Source of the DNA: JBJFGR01 sp051892875
GTDB lineage: Bacteria; Pseudomonadota; Gammaproteobacteria; Enterobacterales; Succinivibrionaceae
Direction: 5' to 3'
Assembly: GCA_051892875.1 (NCBI GenBank)
Contig: JBJFGR010000108.1
Coordinates: 1-8,522 of the forward strand
DNA: 8,522 bases
The notes below the pieces were generated by a model that did not search any database, was not told the DNA's origin, and saw only the letters and a list, made by a program, of their open reading frames with translations. How positions within the stretch are numbered: the stretch's first letter is position 1; each line of letters begins with the position of its first letter. Shown in pieces: positions 6,003-8,522 of the stretch. The position numbers and the translations under genes are program-made.

Positions 6003-6014
6003 AACATAATATTA
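6003..6014 (+). promoter_or_regulatory. AACA-N6-TA phage-type promoter for the prohead protease
   Basis: AACA (6003-6006), six bases (TAATAT), TA (6013-6014). The final A is 26 nt before the ATG at 6040, matching the spacing at the other three sites. Its position inside the loop of the 5978-6036 inverted repeat means transcripts from here have a free ribosome binding site. Confidence 0.65.
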
Positions 6015-6039
6015 ATTTATAATATAAGGAGGAATTTTT

Positions 6040-6861
6040 ATGAGTAATCGTTCACAAGTTATAGGTACTATTATTCACGAAACTGTTACTGAATCAGATT
6101 CAAATATAGTTAATATAACAAATCAAAAAGCTTACGCTACTGGAGTTATTCAAGACTTAGGTCGTAGAAATAGAAATGGACGTACATATTTAGAAGCTGA
6201 TATGAGACCAGAAGTAGAGGGAGATAGAATTCAAAAAGAACTTATTCCTACTGGTAATATGAGAGGTCATGCTGGTCACCCATCTTCTACTGAACTATCT
6301 ATTCAATCTGTTATAGATCCAGTAAAGTGTTGTGTTCAATTTGATAAGATTTGGATTGATAAAAATCTTATAAAAGCAAATTTCCATGGTACTAATAATG
6401 ATTTAGGAAGAGCATTCAATATGGATCTTTTAGAGGGTTGTAAACCTGCATTTAGTTTAAGAGCTTTAGGTAAGGTAGATAGAACTAAATCAGGAGAATG
6501 TGTTGTAAAGAACATTCGTATTATCACTTGGGACCATGTAATATTCCCATCTCATAAGATGGCATACACAGATAAGTTAATTGATCCAAGAGAAGCTCAA
6601 GGACATATTAAAGAGTCTGCAGTTTTAAAAGAAAATGGTTTATTGATTCCAATATTAAATGAACAAGTAACTTCATATATTAAAGAAGAGTCTGCTAATG
6701 TAAAAAGTATATTAGATACATTTGGTTGCTTATACGAATCTGCTATGATTGTAAATAATGGTAGAGATGTATCATTAACTTTAGATAGCGGTGAGCAAAT
6801 GCTTGTTCATCTAGAACAATATATACAAGATGAAATATACAATTATTGTTATAGATCATAA
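6040..6861 (+). CDS. Prohead core maturation protease (T4 gp21 / S80-type)
   Basis: 273 residues. Start is ATG 6040 with AAGGAGG (6026-6032) 7 nt upstream. It is a serine protease that cleaves scaffold and head proteins inside the immature capsid. The family layout is clear: an N-terminal NRNGRTY element (44-50), GHAGHP with the catalytic His (H80), PAFSLRALG with the nucleophile Ser139 in the S-x-R-x-x-G context, and ITWDHVIFPSH with Asp165. The catalytic core ends near residue 180. The remaining 90 residues are an extension beyond the usual gp21 size; it contains I-K-E-S (190-193) and L-Y-E-S (231-234), which fit the T4-type cleavage rule and could be self-processing sites. Next downstream is the 262-residue protein, 54 nt away across a hairpin. 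The gene is probably expressed late from its own AACA promoter. Confidence 0.88.
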   Translation: MSNRSQVIGTIIHETVTESDSNIVNITNQKAYATGVIQDLGRRNRNGRTYLEADMRPEVEGDRIQKELIPTGNMRGHAGHPSSTELSIQSVIDPVKCCVQFDKIWIDKNLIKANFHGTNNDLGRAFNMDLLEGCKPAFSLRALGKVDRTKSGECVVKNIRIITWDHVIFPSHKMAYTDKLIDPREAQGHIKESAVLKENGLLIPILNEQVTSYIKEESANVKSILDTFGCLYESAMIVNNGRDVSLTLDSGEQMLVHLEQYIQDEIYNYCYRS

Positions 6862-6864
6862 GAA

Positions 6865-6894
6865 ATATATAGGTAGCAAACGCTACCTATATAT
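6865..6894 (+). other. 13-bp perfect intergenic hairpin without U-tract
   Basis: ATATATAGGTAGC (6865-6877) pairs with GCTACCTATATAT (6882-6894) around an AAAC loop, 3 nt after the protease stop. No run of T follows (GTATTAG), so strong intrinsic termination is unlikely. It may be an attenuator, an RNase-processing site or a 3'-protecting hairpin for the protease message. AAAC-N6-TA (6878-6889) sits 27 nt before the next ATG, a degenerate echo of the AACA promoters. Confidence 0.6.
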
Positions 6895-6915
6895 GTATTA
6901 GAAAGGAGAGATATT

Positions 6916-7704
6916 ATGATTGCTCAAGATAGTTTGATGCAAATTAATTATGATGCTAGAGATGTTATAGAGATTCCTAATCCTATACCTCCATACGAAG
7001 ATCAAGATTATGATTTACTTGATCCTAAAGATAAAGAAAAGTTTATTGTTGATTTAGAAAGATTTGTTCGTAATTCTATTGAATATCGTAATCTTGTTTC
7101 TTTTTTAAGAGAGAATGTTAATATGAATAGATGTGCTTTCTTAAATAATATTACTAATGAGAATACTTTTAAGATTAGAATAGAAATACATCATTCTCCA
7201 TTTACATTAAGAGATATATGCTCTACTGTAATTAATAAAAGAATGAAAAATGGTGAATGCATGTATATAGAAGCAGTGGCTTATGAGGTTATATATCTTC
7301 ATTATTGTTTAATGGTTGGACTTATTCCTCTATCCGAAACTGTACACGAATTAGTTCATTCTCAATATATATTTATACCAGTAGACAAGGTATATGGATA
7401 CTATAAACAATTTATAGAACAGTATGATGTAGATCAAGAACTCTTAGATAAGTTATATCAATTAGAACAGCTCACTCTAGAGGGTAATATGAATCAACAA
7501 TATAAAGATGTATTAGAGAAAAAATATATTCAAATAGATATGGGATATAGCGAAGAACAACAAGTTGAACAACTTCATCAATTACAAACCATACTAAAAG
7601 AGAAAATGAATAACTTTAGAAATGACATAAACGAACCTACTAATTATACTATTGATAAACCATCAGTTAGTAACGAACCAGTTCCTTTATTCTATAGTAA
7701 GTAA
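6916..7704 (+). CDS. Phage protein with degenerate HNH-like pattern
   Basis: 262 residues. Start is ATG 6916 with AAAGGAGA (6903 on) upstream. Residues 1-45 are acidic and proline-rich; residues about 85-165 look like the conserved core. There, KIRIEIHHSPFTLRDI (86-101, H92/H93) followed by VGLIPLSETVHELVHSQYIFIP (134-155) is laid out like an HNH nuclease, in which HH-x-P is followed by N-L-x-x-L-C-x-x-C-H-x-x-x-H. Here the Asn is Gly135 and both Cys are replaced (Ser140, Val143), so it could be a zinc-less or inactive version. H144-E-L-V-H148 also spells HExxH, but no third metallopeptidase ligand context is visible. Residues 165-235 are Gln/Glu/Leu-rich and probably coiled coil. The protein ends in PVPLFYSK, shared with the 60-residue protein at 5239-5421. 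Function uncertain; it is probably co-transcribed with the protease. Confidence 0.85.
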   Translation: MIAQDSLMQINYDARDVIEIPNPIPPYEDQDYDLLDPKDKEKFIVDLERFVRNSIEYRNLVSFLRENVNMNRCAFLNNITNENTFKIRIEIHHSPFTLRDICSTVINKRMKNGECMYIEAVAYEVIYLHYCLMVGLIPLSETVHELVHSQYIFIPVDKVYGYYKQFIEQYDVDQELLDKLYQLEQLTLEGNMNQQYKDVLEKKYIQIDMGYSEEQQVEQLHQLQTILKEKMNNFRNDINEPTNYTIDKPSVSNEPVPLFYSK

Positions 7705-7718
7705 ACAAAAAAAGAAAG

Positions 7719-7741
7719 TGGCAGTGCATAATGCACTGCCA
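7719..7741. terminator. Hairpin terminator between convergent genes, U-tract on the minus strand
   Basis: An 11-bp palindromic stem, TGGCAGTGCAT/ATGCACTGCCA, has a one-base centre (effective loop about 5 nt). On the minus strand it is followed by CTTTCTTTTTTTG, a good U-tract for the genes at 8522-7816. On the plus strand it is followed by AAAATAATTA, the same bases that follow the hairpin at 4434-4455. Confidence 0.78.
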
Positions 7742-7784
7742 AAATAATTATTTGAATATGAAAAGAAATGATTAATAATTTGGA

Positions 7785-7804
7785 ATTACTAAATAGTTAG
7801 TAAT
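7785..7804. repeat. Short inverted repeat in a convergent gap
   Basis: ATTACTAA (7785-7792) and TTAGTAAT (7797-7804) flank ATAG. It lies in the 3' tail of the minus-strand gene. All-AT stems of this size arise easily in such sequence, so significance is doubtful. Confidence 0.35.
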
Positions 7805-7815
7805 AAATTAAATTA

Positions 7816-8268
7816 TTACATTTCTATTTGACCATCACCTAAAGTTAATCTTTGTATTCTAGTGATAAAGATTTCTTTCTTGTCTTCATTTATCACACAC
7901 ATACCGTTAACTTTAATCACAGGACTACTTAATTTAGAATAATAACTAGAATCTATGACTTTGATAAGATAATTATCAGGGTGAGTTTTAGATTCTCCTA
8001 AGAATTGAGCAACCACTCTATCTCTTCCAATAACAGGTTCATTAATTCGGTGCAATTCTCTACATTGTTCTAGGTCTTTTTTATCTTGTTCATTTCTAGG
8101 GAAATAAAGATAAGTTTCTCTAGTTTGGTTTTCAATAAAGTTTTCGAAAGCCTCATCAGAATTTACCAAAGTATAATCTAGATACTTGTTATTATTTACT
8201 ATAATCCATCTTGGGATTTCTGTTATTGTAATTTTTGGTTCTATATGTTTTCTTCTATTCTTACTCAT
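7816..8268 (-). CDS. Unrecognised 150-residue phage protein
   Basis: Start is ATG 8268 with GAGG (8277-8280) 8 nt upstream; stop is TAA at 7816-7818. I do not recognise the family. The N-terminus is basic (MSKNRRKHIEPK). The rest alternates short beta-type segments (ITITEIPRWIIV, YLIKVID, PVIKVNGMCVI, EIFITRIQRLTL) with charged turns, suggesting a small beta-rich fold. No signal peptide, membrane helix or catalytic motif is visible. The stop codon of the upstream gene directly abuts its ATG, so the two are one operon with coupled translation. Confidence 0.85.
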   Translation of the reverse strand: MSKNRRKHIEPKITITEIPRWIIVNNNKYLDYTLVNSDEAFENFIENQTRETYLYFPRNEQDKKDLEQCRELHRINEPVIGRDRVVAQFLGESKTHPDNYLIKVIDSSYYSKLSSPVIKVNGMCVINEDKKEIFITRIQRLTLGDGQIEM

Positions 8269-8522
8269 TTATATTTCCTCACTATCCATTATTATATTTA
8301 ACACTTTATAGAATTCTCTTCTAGCTTGCATAGTTTCATCGACATATATGTATCCATCACATTCCTCAGCTAATTCATCGCATTCAGAAATGAAGTCGGT
8401 GCTAACTTGAAGTTTACAAGTATCACCTATATATTCGAATCCAGCGGCTCTATCTAAACCATTTCTGGGTAATGTATATTTCTGATAATATTCATTATTT
8501 AAATAATGAATATTATCAGATA
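8269..8522 (-). CDS. C-terminal part of an unrecognised protein (5' end outside window)
   Basis: On the minus strand the frame is open from the window edge to TAA at 8269-8271, giving 84 residues of the C-terminus. It is acidic (STDFISECDELAEECD, ending MDSEEI) and helical, with no recognised motif. The TAA is followed at once by the ATG of the next gene (0-nt gap). Its first visible codons run through a 40-bp perfect palindrome at 8481-8520, read as SDNIHYLNNEYYQ. If that palindrome is an assembly artefact, the first 10-14 residues would be wrong. Confidence 0.7.
   Translation of the reverse strand, partial: SDNIHYLNNEYYQKYTLPRNGLDRAAGFEYIGDTCKLQVSTDFISECDELAEECDGYIYVDETMQARREFYKVLNIIMDSEEI
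8481..8520. repeat. 40-bp perfect palindrome at the window end
   Basis: Two 20-nt arms (8481-8500 and 8501-8520) are exact reverse complements with no spacer; the next outward pair (8480 T, 8521 T) does not match. It lies inside an open reading frame and ends 2 nt before the window edge. It could be a real cruciform or hairpin site, or a fold-back or assembly end effect. Confidence 0.85.

Larger units (their letters stand above)
5978..6036 (+). promoter_or_regulatory. Inverted repeat able to mask the protease ribosome binding site
   Basis: AATTCCTCCT (5978-5987) is the exact complement of AGGAGGAATT (6027-6036), which contains the Shine-Dalgarno site of the prohead protease. In RNA that spans both, the site could be paired and hidden across a 39-nt loop. 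RNA started at the AACA promoter (about 6014) lacks the left arm. The left arm is not itself a ribosome binding site for a minus-strand gene, as no start codon follows it. Confidence 0.55.

Noticed and set aside
6018..6023. TATAAT upstream of the prohead protease as a bacterial -10
   Set aside because: Transcription would begin inside or after the ribosome binding site at 6026-6032 and no -35 is present; the AACA element explains the region better.
5583..6527. Minus-strand frames at 5583-5813 and 6336-6527
   Set aside because: They are antisense shadows of the HTH regulator and the prohead protease.
7344..7360. HELVH in the 262-residue protein as a zinc metallopeptidase site
   Set aside because: No third ligand of the ExxxD or HxxGxxH type follows in a suitable context, and the surrounding sequence fits an HNH-like pattern better.
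1..8522. CRISPR array, insertion sequence, integrase or attachment site
   Set aside because: No regularly spaced direct repeats, no transposase or recombinase motifs and no tRNA-associated repeats were found on either strand.

Overview
The window looks like part of a large (jumbo-type) tailed-phage genome that infects a low-GC Gram-positive host (Bacillota). It is AT-rich (about 30% GC by eye) and densely packed, and its ribosome binding sites are strong and Bacillus/Clostridium-like (AAGGAGG, GGAGGTGA). Genes lie in short blocks on both strands, and convergent gene pairs are separated by hairpin terminators. The clearest functional marker is a prohead maturation protease (6040-6861) with a readable His-Ser-Asp triad. 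A second marker is a 240-residue protein (380-1102, minus) that reads like the C-terminal end of RNA polymerase beta, which suggests the split multisubunit RNA polymerases of AR9/phiKZ-type jumbo phages.

Layout. 1-330 is the end of an unrecognised gene, followed by a bidirectional terminator. 380-1102 (minus) is the RNAP-beta-C-like gene, divergent from a plus-strand pair. That pair is an unrecognised 393-residue protein and a 666-residue protein joining an M48-type membrane-associated metallopeptidase to a Dps/ferritin-like domain through a very acidic linker. A consensus ribosome binding site and ATG inside this gene could release the Dps-like part as a separate protein. 4707-5421 (minus) is an overlapping pair of small unrecognised genes, divergent from an XRE-type HTH regulator (5578-5925). 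Then follow the prohead protease and a conserved-looking 262-residue protein with a degenerate HNH-like pattern. The right end (7816-8522) is a minus-strand pair of unrecognised genes, the upstream one cut by the window edge inside a 40-bp perfect palindrome.

Regulation is the most coherent story. Four of the five transcription units whose 5' leader is visible carry AACA-N6-TA, with the final A 25-27 nt upstream of the start codon (1128-1139 minus, 1192-1203 plus, 5448-5459 minus, 6003-6014 plus). This matches the late-promoter element I recall for the phage AR9 non-virion RNA polymerase (AACA-N6-TW). The fifth unit, the HTH regulator, lacks it and has a TATAAT box instead, suggesting a different expression time. 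Upstream of the protease's AACA promoter lies a perfect 10-nt complement of the protease ribosome binding site. Read-through RNA from the regulator could therefore be translationally masked, while RNA started at the AACA promoter would not be. T4 uses the same logic for late genes such as e and soc.

No tRNA, rRNA, CRISPR array, transposon or integrase was seen. The longest stretch without a gene is 284 nt (4423-4706).
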